DNA of 13,801 bases, from assembly GCA_035541775.1 (NCBI GenBank), contig DATKMP010000259.1, forward strand, positions 1 to 13,801. The letters run 5' to 3'. Position numbers and translations under genes: made by a program. This document shows, in pieces, positions 1 to 6,746 of this stretch; position 1 is the first letter of the stretch; every line of letters begins with the position of its first letter. The DNA is from DATKMP01 sp035541775 (GTDB lineage Bacteria; Bacteroidota; Ignavibacteria; UBA10030). The notes under the pieces were generated by a model that had not been told where the DNA came from, made no database searches, and saw only the letters and a program-made list of their open reading frames with translations.

Positions 1-41
1 TAAGAACACCCAACATGAAACGGTACGGCATGAATGACGGC

Positions 42-70
42 TTGACATTCACGCCGCGGGTTTTTATATT
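42..70 (+). promoter_or_regulatory. Sigma70-like promoter for the M13 peptidase gene
   Basis: A perfect -35 hexamer TTGACA (42-47) is followed, after exactly 17 bases, by TATATT (65-70), which matches the -10 consensus at five of six positions. Transcription would start near 77, leaving a leader of about 47 bases before the ATG at 124. The leader carries AAGGA at 110-114, a suitable ribosome binding site nine bases before the ATG. The rest of positions 1-41 shows no recognisable gene or signal. Confidence 0.65.
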
Positions 71-123
71 TTGAAGACTGATGAAAATAATCCACATCAC
101 TTCCACATTAAGGAACACAGTTC

Positions 124-2154
124 ATGAAAATCTTTTCAATATTCTCCTTCGTTGTGTTGACGCTGAGCATCGCTTTGGGACAAAACGCTGCACCGCCAAC
201 CAAACCCATCGATCCTGCCAATCTCGATGTGTCGGTCAAACCGGGCAACGATTTTTTCCATTATGCCAACGGCGCATGGCTGAAACGGAATTCGATTCCG
301 GCAGCGTTCGATCAATGGGGCAGCTTCAATATTCTTGCAGACCACAATAACGATGTGCTGCACGAAATATTGGATGATGCTGCCAACGATAAATCCGCCG
401 CCGCGGGAAGTAATAAGAAAAAAATCGGCGACTTCTTTGCGACCGGCATGGATTCTGCCGCTATCGAAGCACTGGGGTATAAACCGATTGAAGGCGATTT
501 GAATCGTGTCACTGCCATTCAAGATATGAACGGCGTCCAAAAAGAAATTGCATCGTCGCATGCCGAATACGATCAGGTGTTGTTCGGCTTCGGTTCGGAA
601 CAAGATCCGAAAAACAGTACGGAAGTCATTGGTGAAATTCATCAAGGCGGATTGGGGTTGCCAGATCGTGATTACTATTTTGCACATGATGCGCGTTCCA
701 CAGCCATCCGCGAAGAATATGTAAAGCATATCGTTGCGATGTTCAAATTGATCGGCGAAGACGAAGCAACAGCGTCAGCAGCCGCGCAATCGATTCTTTC
801 GTTCGAGACGCAGCTTGCAAAAGCATCCCGCACACGCGCCGCCTTGCGCGATCCCGACAAGAATTACAACAAAATGACACAAGAAGAATTGGCAAAGCTT
901 GCTCCTTCCTTCAACTGGAAACGGTTTTTTGTCGAAATCGGCTGGGCCGCGCCGGGTAGTGTGGATGTCGGTCAGCCGGAATTCTTCCAGCAAATCGATA
1001 CGCTGGTAAAAACCGCAACGATTGCCGATTGGAAAAATTATTTGCGCTGGCATGTATTGAGCAGCGCCGCAAGCTCTTTAAGTTCGCCGTTCGTTAACGA
1101 AAATTTCCATTTCCGCGGAACAATTTTAACAGGCACCAAAGAAATGCAGCCGCGCTGGAAACGCATTCGCGGTGTGATCGATGGTATGCTCGGCGAGGCG
1201 CTCGGCGAAGTGTATGTTGCCAAAGCATTTCCACCCGAAGCAAAGGCGCGCGCGCTGAAATTAGTCAACAACATTCGCCTTGCATTGCATCAGCACATCG
1301 AACACCTCACATGGATGGACGATGCAACCAAGCAAGCCGCGCTGAAAAAACTCGATGCGATCACGGTCAAAATCGGCTATCCCGATAAGTGGCGTGATTA
1401 TTCTTCCTTGAAAATCGACCGCGCTTCTTTTGTGGAAAACATTCGTAGCTCGGCGCGATTCGCTTTTCAATTTGAGTTGAACAAAATCGGCAAGCCGGTG
1501 GATAAAACCGAATGGGGCATGACGCCGCCAACGGTCAATGCGTATTACAATCCGTCGCTCAACGAGATTGTTTTTCCCGCCGGAATTCTTCAACCGCCCT
1601 TCTTCGATTTTAACGCCGATGATGCTGTGAACTACGGCGGCATCGGTGTTGTGATCGGGCATGAAATTACACATGGCTTCGACGATGAAGGAAGCAAATT
1701 CGATGCGGACGGAAATTTGAAATCGTGGTGGACCGACGATACGCGGAAAAATTTCGATGCGCGTACCATGGTGCTTCAGAAACAATTCGATGAGTATGTG
1801 CCCATCGATTCTCTGCACATTAACGGTTTGCAGACACTCGGTGAAAACATTGCCGATCTTGGCGGTGTTGCGCTTGCGTTGACCGCGCTGCAAAATGCGT
1901 TGAAAGGAAAATCCGTAGAGACAATCGACGGCTTTACGCCTGAGCAGCGATTCTTTTTATCGTTTGCGCAGGTCTGGCGCAGAAATGTTCGTCCGGAGCG
2001 GCTGCGCCTGCAAGTGAAAACAGATTTTCATTCTCCTGCAGAATATCGCGTGAACGGTACGCTGCCGAACGTGCAGGAATTTTACGATGCGTTCAACGTG
2101 CAGCCGTCGGATGCATTATATCTTGCACCGGATAAACGCGCCTTGATCTGGTAA
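124..2154 (+). CDS. Secreted M13 family zinc endopeptidase (neprilysin/PepO-like)
   Basis: This 676-residue protein is a zinc metalloendopeptidase of family M13, expected to cleave peptides outside the cytoplasm. Residues 1-20 form a signal peptide (short basic start, hydrophobic stretch, ALGQ) with no lipobox cysteine, so the product is probably periplasmic or secreted. Catalytic motifs are intact: HEITH at 513-517 gives two zinc histidines and the catalytic Glu514, and GENIADLGG at 573-581 gives the third ligand Glu574 and the supporting Asp578. NAYYNP (472-477) matches the substrate-backbone-binding motif. His636 and Arg642 in HSPAEYR correspond to the transition-state His and substrate-binding Arg known from neprilysin. 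The protein ends in ALIW, like bacterial members that end in a conserved Trp. Length is normal for the family, and AAGGA precedes the ATG. It is monocistronic, with its own promoter. Substrate cannot be told from sequence. Confidence 0.95.
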   Translation: MKIFSIFSFVVLTLSIALGQNAAPPTKPIDPANLDVSVKPGNDFFHYANGAWLKRNSIPAAFDQWGSFNILADHNNDVLHEILDDAANDKSAAAGSNKKKIGDFFATGMDSAAIEALGYKPIEGDLNRVTAIQDMNGVQKEIASSHAEYDQVLFGFGSEQDPKNSTEVIGEIHQGGLGLPDRDYYFAHDARSTAIREEYVKHIVAMFKLIGEDEATASAAAQSILSFETQLAKASRTRAALRDPDKNYNKMTQEELAKLAPSFNWKRFFVEIGWAAPGSVDVGQPEFFQQIDTLVKTATIADWKNYLRWHVLSSAASSLSSPFVNENFHFRGTILTGTKEMQPRWKRIRGVIDGMLGEALGEVYVAKAFPPEAKARALKLVNNIRLALHQHIEHLTWMDDATKQAALKKLDAITVKIGYPDKWRDYSSLKIDRASFVENIRSSARFAFQFELNKIGKPVDKTEWGMTPPTVNAYYNPSLNEIVFPAGILQPPFFDFNADDAVNYGGIGVVIGHEITHGFDDEGSKFDADGNLKSWWTDDTRKNFDARTMVLQKQFDEYVPIDSLHINGLQTLGENIADLGGVALALTALQNALKGKSVETIDGFTPEQRFFLSFAQVWRRNVRPERLRLQVKTDFHSPAEYRVNGTLPNVQEFYDAFNVQPSDALYLAPDKRALIW

Positions 2155-2180
2155 ATTCATTTTCATCGACAAGGAAACAC

Positions 2181-2214
2181 CATCTCGTTTCTTGCACCGG
2201 CAGGAAACGGGATG
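2181..2214. terminator. Stem-loop between convergent genes, probable bidirectional terminator
   Basis: Arms 2181-2194 and 2201-2214 pair over 14 consecutive positions (two of them G-T) around the 6-base loop CACCGG. It lies between the peptidase stop codon and the stop codon of the response regulator, so it can serve both transcripts. Neither side has a clean T tract: GTGTTTCC follows on the minus strand and GTTAATTG on the plus strand. Termination is therefore inferred from stem strength and position. Confidence 0.6.
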
Positions 2215-2215
2215 G

Positions 2216-2581
2216 TTAATTGTCCAATCGCGATTGTACCACTGCCAGCAGTTTAGAAAAAGAAAACGGCTTCTCGATATATTCTTCGCCGCTTAATTCT
2301 CTTCCCAGTTTCCCGTTTATCGCGTCGGCATTACCTGTAAGAAACACAAATGGCAGCTTTTGAGTGAGTGTATTCGATTTTAAGGCATTATATGTTTCGA
2401 ACCCGTCTTTCCCCGGCATCACAATATCACAAAGAATCAAATCCGGAAGATATTGCTGCGCCATAACAATCCCTTCCTCCCCATTCGTCGCTGTGATCGT
2501 TTGATATCCTGCTTCATTGAATTCCGTTTGCAAAATCGTCCGCTCTTCGTCATTATCGTCAATAATCAATATTCGTGACAT
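2216..2581 (-). CDS. Stand-alone response regulator receiver (CheY-like)
   Basis: A 121-residue protein made of one receiver domain, with no DNA-binding or enzymatic output domain. Asp8 and Asp9 (IIDDND) form the acidic pocket, Asp52 in LCDIVMPG is the phosphoacceptor, Thr82 is the switch residue, Tyr101 the switch aromatic, and Lys104 in KP the conserved lysine. The chosen ATG (2579-2581) follows GGAGGAGGAA at ideal spacing. A longer frame starting at 2620 would place this ribosome binding site inside the gene and add 13 residues unlike a receiver N-terminus. It likely passes phosphoryl groups or acts through protein contacts, as CheY/Spo0F/DivK-type proteins do. No histidine kinase lies nearby, so its pathway is unknown. 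The gene converges on the M13 peptidase. Confidence 0.92.
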   Translation of the reverse strand: MSRILIIDDNDEERTILQTEFNEAGYQTITATNGEEGIVMAQQYLPDLILCDIVMPGKDGFETYNALKSNTLTQKLPFVFLTGNADAINGKLGRELSGEEYIEKPFSFSKLLAVVQSRLDN

Positions 2582-2730
2582 ATGTTCCTCCTCCATCCCA
2601 ATCGACGCTGCAAAGGACAATGAAATTATTTTGACACTAAAGGCAGAATTTTTCCCCTTTACGCACTGCTGACTTTTTTATTTCATAACAAAATGACTCG
2701 CTTATCAGTGGCGATAATTTTGAACGGTAA

Positions 2731-2757
2731 TTAGTATTTTTTTCACGTTAATGTCAA
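2731..2757 (-). promoter_or_regulatory. Weak promoter candidate for the response regulator
   Basis: The minus strand reads a perfect TTGACA (2757-2752), followed by AT-rich sequence with TACTAA (2736-2731) after only 15 bases. No better -10 is present at 16-18 bases. It would leave a leader of about 150 bases. The AT-rich stretch 2582-2803 shows nothing else I recognise, and read-through from the upstream tRNA gene is an alternative. Confidence 0.25.
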
Positions 2758-2803
2758 GCTGTAAAAGAAAGAAACGATGAATGGGAACTGGGAGAGACGA
2801 AAG

Positions 2804-2877
2804 TGATCCCGGCGCGACTCGAACGCGCGACCCACAGCTTAGAAGGCTGTTGCTCTATCCAACTGAGCTACGGGACC
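2804..2877 (-). tRNA. tRNA-Arg (anticodon UCU)
   Basis: The minus strand folds into a complete 74-base cloverleaf. It has a 7-bp acceptor (GGTCCCG with CGGGATC, one G-T), TA at positions 8-9, a 4-bp D stem, the anticodon stem ACAGC/GCTGT with loop CTTCTAA, a 5-base variable loop, a 5-bp T stem with TTCGAGT, and discriminator A at 2804. The anticodon is TCT (plus-strand 2841-2843), reading AGA and AGG arginine codons. A20 in the D loop fits the arginine identity set. CCA is not encoded (CTT follows the discriminator), so it must be added enzymatically. Confidence 0.96.
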
Positions 2878-2894
2878 AAAAAAAAATCTGCACT

Positions 2895-2923
2895 ATCTTA
2901 CAAAAAAAACAGAACGGATTCAA
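2895..2923 (-). promoter_or_regulatory. Probable promoter of tRNA-Arg
   Basis: The minus strand shows TTGAAT (2923-2918), a 17-base spacer and TAAGAT (2900-2895). Transcription would begin near 2888, about 11 bases before the mature tRNA 5' end at 2877, a typical short tRNA leader. Both hexamers match the consensus at four of six positions. The remaining gap to the upstream gene (2924-3003) holds no clear terminator. Confidence 0.45.
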
Positions 2924-3003
2924 TCAACGAAATATTCAAACAGTAGTTATCTCACTCATCGATCATTTATCCGTACATCATTCAATCATCAAATGCTAAA
3001 GAT

Positions 3004-3813
3004 CTATTCCCATCCTTCTGCAGCTAATTTTTGATGCAGTTCTTCCGGATGATGGCGGCAAAAAAATTCAACCTTGCTCGCGTCTTCATGCGCTTTGCTG
3101 TACGGCATTCCTTTTGCCATAAGATTCCGTTCATGTAATTCGTGCAGCAAAACATACGGGCGTTCGGCTTCGCTTACATCATCATCGATCCAGACCTCAT
3201 TCTGCGGAACAAATTCGTACACATAATCATGCCCGCCTTCGGTATAATCCACGTCGAAGACACTGCGGACAAATCTGCCGTCCACAATCCACACACTCAC
3301 TCCCGATTCTAATGTTTTCCAAAGTCGCACATGAGTTTTTTCCGAATTCGGAAGGTTGTCGCCTTTTGTGAATTTTTCGATATCACCGGCTTTTTTGCGC
3401 TCTGCGCGTTCTTGCTTATCGGCAGCTTCTAATGCGTCGTCGTAGGAAACACCTTGTTCCATCAGCCGATATTCCACCAAAAGATGATCGATAAAAAATT
3501 GTTGTTCATCTTCGTGAGCTTCTTGATCGAGCCAAAATTCATGTCTAGGGATGCATTCAATTCCGCCATGCTGTCCATAATTCGTAAATTCTTCATCAAG
3601 ATGGGTTCGCACATACACGCCGTCAACCACCCAAATGGTGATATTGCCGCGCTGCCCGATTTTTTTAATATAAGGAGGTTGAAGACTTTGTGCCATGGTA
3701 TCGTCCTGAACTATTTTTTTTTCGCGCAATGTATCGCTTATAATTTGGTTTTGTGAAAACGAACTACTGAAAAATATAAACACCACGATGTTAAGAATCA
3801 AATACACACGCAT
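3004..3813 (-). CDS. Secreted protein with two copies of an 80-residue domain, function unknown
   Basis: I do not recognise a named family. The 269-residue product begins with a signal peptide (hydrophobic residues 4-17, ending SFSQ, no lipobox cysteine), so it is probably exported. Residues 57-136 and 171-250 align without gaps over 80 positions, with 28 identities counted by hand. Shared features are WxVDGxxVR, PxxExWxD, and an ExE...HxLxExxLM...G..Y..A.E.A.K.E helix region. Copy 2 carries HELHE (224-228) and His242; in copy 1 several of these His/Glu positions are Leu or Val. HELHE is not the HExxH protease motif. A charged linker (about 137-170) separates the copies. The ATG at 3813 lies 16 bases after the stop of the AlaX-like gene. 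An earlier in-frame start at 3945 would overlap that gene by 116 bases and hide the signal peptide. No strong Shine-Dalgarno is visible, so expression may depend on the operon. Confidence 0.8.
   Translation of the reverse strand: MRVYLILNIVVFIFFSSSFSQNQIISDTLREKKIVQDDTMAQSLQPPYIKKIGQRGNITIWVVDGVYVRTHLDEEFTNYGQHGGIECIPRHEFWLDQEAHEDEQQFFIDHLLVEYRLMEQGVSYDDALEAADKQERAERKKAGDIEKFTKGDNLPNSEKTHVRLWKTLESGVSVWIVDGRFVRSVFDVDYTEGGHDYVYEFVPQNEVWIDDDVSEAERPYVLLHELHERNLMAKGMPYSKAHEDASKVEFFCRHHPEELHQKLAAEGWE
3064..3303 (-). repeat. Domain copy 2 of the duplicated-domain protein (residues 171-250)
   Basis: Second copy of the intragenic protein-level duplication. It contains WIVDGRFVR, the PQNEVWIDD segment, HELHE and a C-terminal A-H-E-D-A-S helix. 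It pairs residue for residue with copy 1 at a constant offset of 114 residues. Confidence 0.75.
3406..3645 (-). repeat. Domain copy 1 of the duplicated-domain protein (residues 57-136)
   Basis: First copy of the intragenic duplication, with WVVDGVYVR and PRHEFWLD, then FFIDHLLVEYRLM aligned to the HELHE region of copy 2. Similarity is at the protein level (28 of 80 identical), so the duplication is old. Confidence 0.75.
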
Positions 3814-3829
3814 AGACAATTCACTTGGC

Positions 3830-4282
3830 TCATTGCAATTTGAATCGAACACGTAAAACGCCGTCTTGCCAATCTGTCGAAACAAGTTTAAAGCCGCCGA
3901 GTTCTTTGGTCGATACGGCATGCGGCCCGCTGCACGGGCATGCATCGTATTCGCCGATGGTAATGACGCGAATTGTTTCGCCGGCTTCTTCCGGCAAGCG
4001 AGACAAATTGAACCGTTGCGCCGCTTCCATTCGGCCGATGAAGGATTCTTGAATCGGCAGGTCGGCTTGAATCATTTCATTCATCGTTTGTTCAATCGTT
4101 CCCGTTTCATCAGCCGTCAGATTGCGGTCAAAATGATAATCACATTTCGATTTTTTCTTTTCGATGTGCGCGCTGAACGCTCGCCCGCAATGGAACATCC
4201 GCACCATGGTTTGGTTCAATAAATGTTCGGCGGAATGCATGCGCGGATCATATTCTTTGGGATTATGATTATAGTCGTTCAT
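3830..4282 (-). CDS. Free-standing alanyl-tRNA editing domain protein (AlaX-like, short type)
   Basis: The 150-residue protein matches the second additional domain of alanyl- and threonyl-tRNA synthetases, which hydrolyses tRNA charged with the wrong amino acid. HSAEHLL at 16-22 supplies His16 and His20, and CSGPH at 117-121 supplies Cys117 and His121. Together these form the expected Zn-binding HxxxH plus CxxxH set. The segment after it, STKELGGFKL, resembles the conserved T-x-E-I-G strand of the family. There is no synthetase catalytic domain, so it would act in trans, by family knowledge on Ser- or Gly-tRNA(Ala). Length fits short AlaX proteins. The ATG at 4282 starts 7 bases after the MqnA-like stop, with no clear Shine-Dalgarno, suggesting translational coupling. 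The Cys-Pro-Cys before Ser-Gly-Pro-His differs from the usual CGGTH. Substrate choice is inferred. Confidence 0.85.
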   Translation of the reverse strand: MNDYNHNPKEYDPRMHSAEHLLNQTMVRMFHCGRAFSAHIEKKKSKCDYHFDRNLTADETGTIEQTMNEMIQADLPIQESFIGRMEAAQRFNLSRLPEEAGETIRVITIGEYDACPCSGPHAVSTKELGGFKLVSTDWQDGVLRVRFKLQ

Positions 4283-4289
4283 AACTATT

Positions 4290-5135
4290 CTAATTGACTG
4301 TTGAACTATCGATGTTAGGCATCTCTAAATCAAAATAACGAAGTTCGGGAACATCGCCGATGGCGCCATGATAAAAAGCGTAATGAAAAAATTCTTCAAT
4401 GCTGTCTTCTTCCTGTTGTCCGAGGTCATAAGAAAACGCATGGAGATAAGTGCGCGCGGCCGCAAGCGAAAGATTTTGTTTTTGCGCATACGCCTCGGCA
4501 ATGTTACTCTGAATCTTCACACCCTGATGTTTTGCGTTGAGCAGCGCGGAAGCTTCATATTCCAATAATTCTGTTTCTCTTCCCACCCACACTCCATGAA
4601 CGTAGGGCAATTCCGTCAAGTCGAACCATTCTTCCACTAAATCCAGCACAAAATGTTTTTCATCAACTTTTGGGGATGGCATAAAATTGACGATCAGCGC
4701 AGCATCTGCCTTCGCCAGCATCACATCGACATCCGGCATCATCGGAAGAAATTGCAGCGACGAAGTGCTTGTGGGTTCGTTACGATATTTTTCCAGCAGC
4801 AAAATTTTTGCGAGAATGATTTCCGATGTGCAGCGAACGTCCACAGCCACGCGTTCGATATTTCGCAGATCGGAATTGAGAATTAATTGAATGGTACCCG
4901 TCGGCGTGGAAGACGCAGCACAAATATTGGGAAGAATACAATACTCGCCCCCATGGCGCGCATAATCCAGCGGAGATAAAAAAGCGTTCCGAATTTCGTC
5001 GGAACGCTCATGAAGTTTCAATGCATTGCGAGCAGGAATATCCGTACACAATTCAAACGGCGCATCGGGTTTATCCAATCCGTACAGCAGCGGCTGCACA
5101 TAGAGCGCGTCTGAAATTGCCAGACGAGATTTCAT
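4290..5135 (-). CDS. Divergent MqnA/MqnD-family protein, role in menaquinone synthesis uncertain
   Basis: This 281-residue protein has the periplasmic-binding-like fold family of MqnA (chorismate dehydratase) and MqnD of the futalosine menaquinone pathway. Family signs are the N-terminal QPLLYGL (14-20), SPLDYA (54-59), VDVRCTSEIILAKILL (98-113), EEWFDLTELPYVHGVW (168-183) and the C-terminal YDLGQQEEDSIEEFFHYA region (236-253). Several positions expected in true MqnA differ. The N-terminal SYLN motif reads DALY, and the IGDxAL motif reads IVNFMP (148-153). It lacks a signal peptide, so it should be cytosolic. The ATG overlaps the rplS stop in an ATGA arrangement (5132-5135), indicating translational coupling. 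It may be a paralogue with altered substrate or a diverged enzyme; no other menaquinone gene lies in the window. Family membership is confident, function is not. Confidence 0.75.
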   Translation of the reverse strand: MKSRLAISDALYVQPLLYGLDKPDAPFELCTDIPARNALKLHERSDEIRNAFLSPLDYARHGGEYCILPNICAASSTPTGTIQLILNSDLRNIERVAVDVRCTSEIILAKILLLEKYRNEPTSTSSLQFLPMMPDVDVMLAKADAALIVNFMPSPKVDEKHFVLDLVEEWFDLTELPYVHGVWVGRETELLEYEASALLNAKHQGVKIQSNIAEAYAQKQNLSLAAARTYLHAFSYDLGQQEEDSIEEFFHYAFYHGAIGDVPELRYFDLEMPNIDSSTVN

Positions 5136-5485
5136 GACGCTTGCGTGCCGCCGGTCTTTTGCGCCACAGCTTTTGCGGCAAGTTCGCGTACATAATAAAT
5201 TTTAGAACGCCGAACCTTGCCTTCTTTTACCCGTTCAATCTTGGCAATACGCGGCGAATTGAGCGGGAAAATTCGTTCCACACCGACACCGTTGGAAATT
5301 TTCCGGACGGTAAAGGTGGCATTGATGCCTGAGCCACGACGCGCAAGAACGATTCCCTGATAATCCTGAATGCGTTCCTTGTCGCCTTCTTTTACTTTCA
5401 CCTGAACATTCACGGTATCGCCGGCGCGAAATGCCGGAATGTCGTTCCGAAGCTGCGTCGCTTCGACTAATTTAATTTTATCCAT
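5132..5485 (-). CDS. rplS: 50S ribosomal protein L19
   Basis: The 117-residue protein is bacterial L19, which sits at the interface of the large and small subunits. Diagnostic segments are FRAGDTVNVQVKVKEGDKER near residue 20, DYQGIVLARRGSGINATFTVRK in the middle, and GVERIFPLNSPRIAKIE followed by the basic RRSKIYYVREL. Length is typical. GGAG stands about 8 bases before the ATG. It follows trmD by 32 bases in the conserved rpsP-rimM-trmD-rplS order, and its stop codon overlaps the start of the MqnA-like gene by four bases. Confidence 0.98.
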   Translation of the reverse strand: MDKIKLVEATQLRNDIPAFRAGDTVNVQVKVKEGDKERIQDYQGIVLARRGSGINATFTVRKISNGVGVERIFPLNSPRIAKIERVKEGKVRRSKIYYVRELAAKAVAQKTGGTQAS

Positions 5486-5517
5486 AATGCTAACTCCGCT
5501 TTATCGTTTATTAATAT

Positions 5518-6207
5518 TTATTTTTCAACTTCTTGATTGAACAAATCACTGCGCAATGTTTTTGTCCTTTGCTCCCGCTGTTCCTGCCGCCATTGGTCCA
5601 CCTCTTTATGATTGCCGGAAAGCAGAACATCGGGTACTTTCAATCCGTGAAACTCTGGCGGCCGCGTGTACTGTGGTGCGCCGAGTAATCCGTCTTGAAA
5701 TGAATCGGTCAACGCCGATTCGCCGTCATTGATGACGCCGGGAATCAACCGGACAACGGCATCGACAACTATCGCCGCCGCAAGTTCGCCGCCGGTCAGC
5801 ACAAAATCGCCGATGGAAATTTCCCGCGTCGCGAGTTCATCGCGCACACGCTGATCGACGCCTTTATAATGCCCGCATAAGAACATAACATTATTTTTTA
5901 ACGAAAATTCCGTCGCAATTTTTTGCGTGAACGTTTCTCCATCAGCAGTCAAAAACACAACGTCGTCATACGAACGCTGCGCTTTTAAGGTCTCGACACA
6001 TTCAAAGAACGGTTCCGGCTTCAGCACCATTCCAGCGCCGCCGCCGTAGGGCGTGTCATCGATGATACGGTGCTTATCGTGCGTATAATCGCGCAAGTCA
6101 TGCACAAAAATTTCGACAATACCTTTTTCCTGCGACCGCTTCAGGATGCTTTCTTGCAGCGGGCTTTCTAATAATTTCGGCAAGCCGCTGATGATATCGA
6201 TGCGCAT
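5518..6207 (-). CDS. trmD: tRNA (guanine-37-N1) methyltransferase
   Basis: The 229-residue TrmD methylates G37 of tRNAs using S-adenosylmethionine, preventing +1 frameshifting. It belongs to the SPOUT knotted methyltransferases. Visible motifs are YGGGAGM (54-60), CGHYKGVDQR (111-120) and SIGDFVLTGG (131-140), the last two forming the knot and cofactor site. Arg153 lies in the VDAVVRLIPG segment, and Asp168 in ALTDSF corresponds to the catalytic aspartate of E. coli TrmD. The ATG at 6207 shares one base with the rimM stop (TAATG), the canonical MRIDI-type N-terminus. A longer frame from 6327 lies wholly inside rimM and adds 40 unrelated residues, so it was not used. Confidence 0.98.
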   Translation of the reverse strand: MRIDIISGLPKLLESPLQESILKRSQEKGIVEIFVHDLRDYTHDKHRIIDDTPYGGGAGMVLKPEPFFECVETLKAQRSYDDVVFLTADGETFTQKIATEFSLKNNVMFLCGHYKGVDQRVRDELATREISIGDFVLTGGELAAAIVVDAVVRLIPGVINDGESALTDSFQDGLLGAPQYTRPPEFHGLKVPDVLLSGNHKEVDQWRQEQREQRTKTLRSDLFNQEVEK

Positions 6208-6713
6208 TAATCTATCAGCCCTTCCGGCGAATCGATGACAACACGTTTTTGTTTTACATCCACTTCTTTCACAATCGCTTTCACAGCTGGAATGAGAATT
6301 TCTTTTTTCCCATTCTTCACAACCCACAAATCATTTGCAGGAAGTGCTAACACATCTACAATCGTTCCGATTTGCTTGCCGTCTTGCGCCACCATCGCAC
6401 AGCCAAGAATATCGTCCACAAAATATCGGCCTGCATTCGGCTGCATGATTTCATGGTTTGATACGAATATAAACTGATCGCGCAATGCTTCTGCGGCTTC
6501 CAAAGTTTCAACGCCGCGCACAGAGGCAACACCTTGTTTCACATTCTGGCGAAGACAAAGAACTTTGTGCTCGGTGACCGCTTGCTCCCGCTTGCCAATC
6601 CAGACAGAAGCGAGCAGTTTCAAGCGCTCGCTGTCATCCGTCAACAACTGAAGTTTTATTTCACCTCGAACGCCAATGGGCTTAATTATTTTTGCAACCG
6701 CAATCAATTCCAT
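6207..6713 (-). CDS. rimM: Ribosome maturation factor RimM
   Basis: The 168-residue protein assists 30S subunit maturation by binding S19 in the 16S head region. The N-terminal beta-barrel shows AKIIKPIGVRGEIKL (7-21). The C-terminal PRC-barrel begins near GRYFVDDILGC (95-105) and runs through GTIVDVLALPANDLWVV and EILIPAV (138-144). Length is normal for the family. It lies 33 bases after khpA and overlaps trmD by one base, as expected for the 16S/tRNA maturation operon. No convincing Shine-Dalgarno precedes the ATG at 6713, so coupling with khpA is possible. Confidence 0.96.
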   Translation of the reverse strand: MELIAVAKIIKPIGVRGEIKLQLLTDDSERLKLLASVWIGKREQAVTEHKVLCLRQNVKQGVASVRGVETLEAAEALRDQFIFVSNHEIMQPNAGRYFVDDILGCAMVAQDGKQIGTIVDVLALPANDLWVVKNGKKEILIPAVKAIVKEVDVKQKRVVIDSPEGLID

Positions 6714-6746
6714 TGTTCAAACAATATTCGAGATCTTCGATTCGCT

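Noticed and set aside
81..350. 89-codon plus-strand frame starting just after the predicted transcription start
   Set aside because: It overlaps the M13 peptidase in another frame, has no recognisable domain, and the peptidase frame has the better ribosome binding site and full family motifs.
1261..1893. 210-codon minus-strand frame within the M13 peptidase gene
   Set aside because: Antisense shadow of a well-supported coding region; no domain or ribosome binding site seen.
2781..2999. 72-codon plus-strand frame with a peptide containing TRTRDPQLRRLLLYPTELR
   Set aside because: This is the antisense of the tRNA-Arg gene at 2804-2877; such frames are a frequent false protein call.
3132..3144. 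HELHE in the duplicated-domain protein as a HExxH metalloprotease site
   Set aside because: The spacing is wrong: the residue at the second His position is Glu, so it is not the zincin motif.
3004..3945. Longer frame of the duplicated-domain protein starting at 3945
   Set aside because: It would overlap the AlaX-like gene by 116 bases and bury the signal peptide that begins at 3813.
4290..5135. Calling this gene mqnA
   Set aside because: The family fits, but key motifs are not conserved and no menaquinone genes are nearby, so the symbol was left empty.
5518..6327. Longer trmD frame starting at 6327
   Set aside because: The extra 40 residues are out-of-frame rimM sequence; the ATG at 6207 gives the conserved TrmD N-terminus with a TAATG junction.
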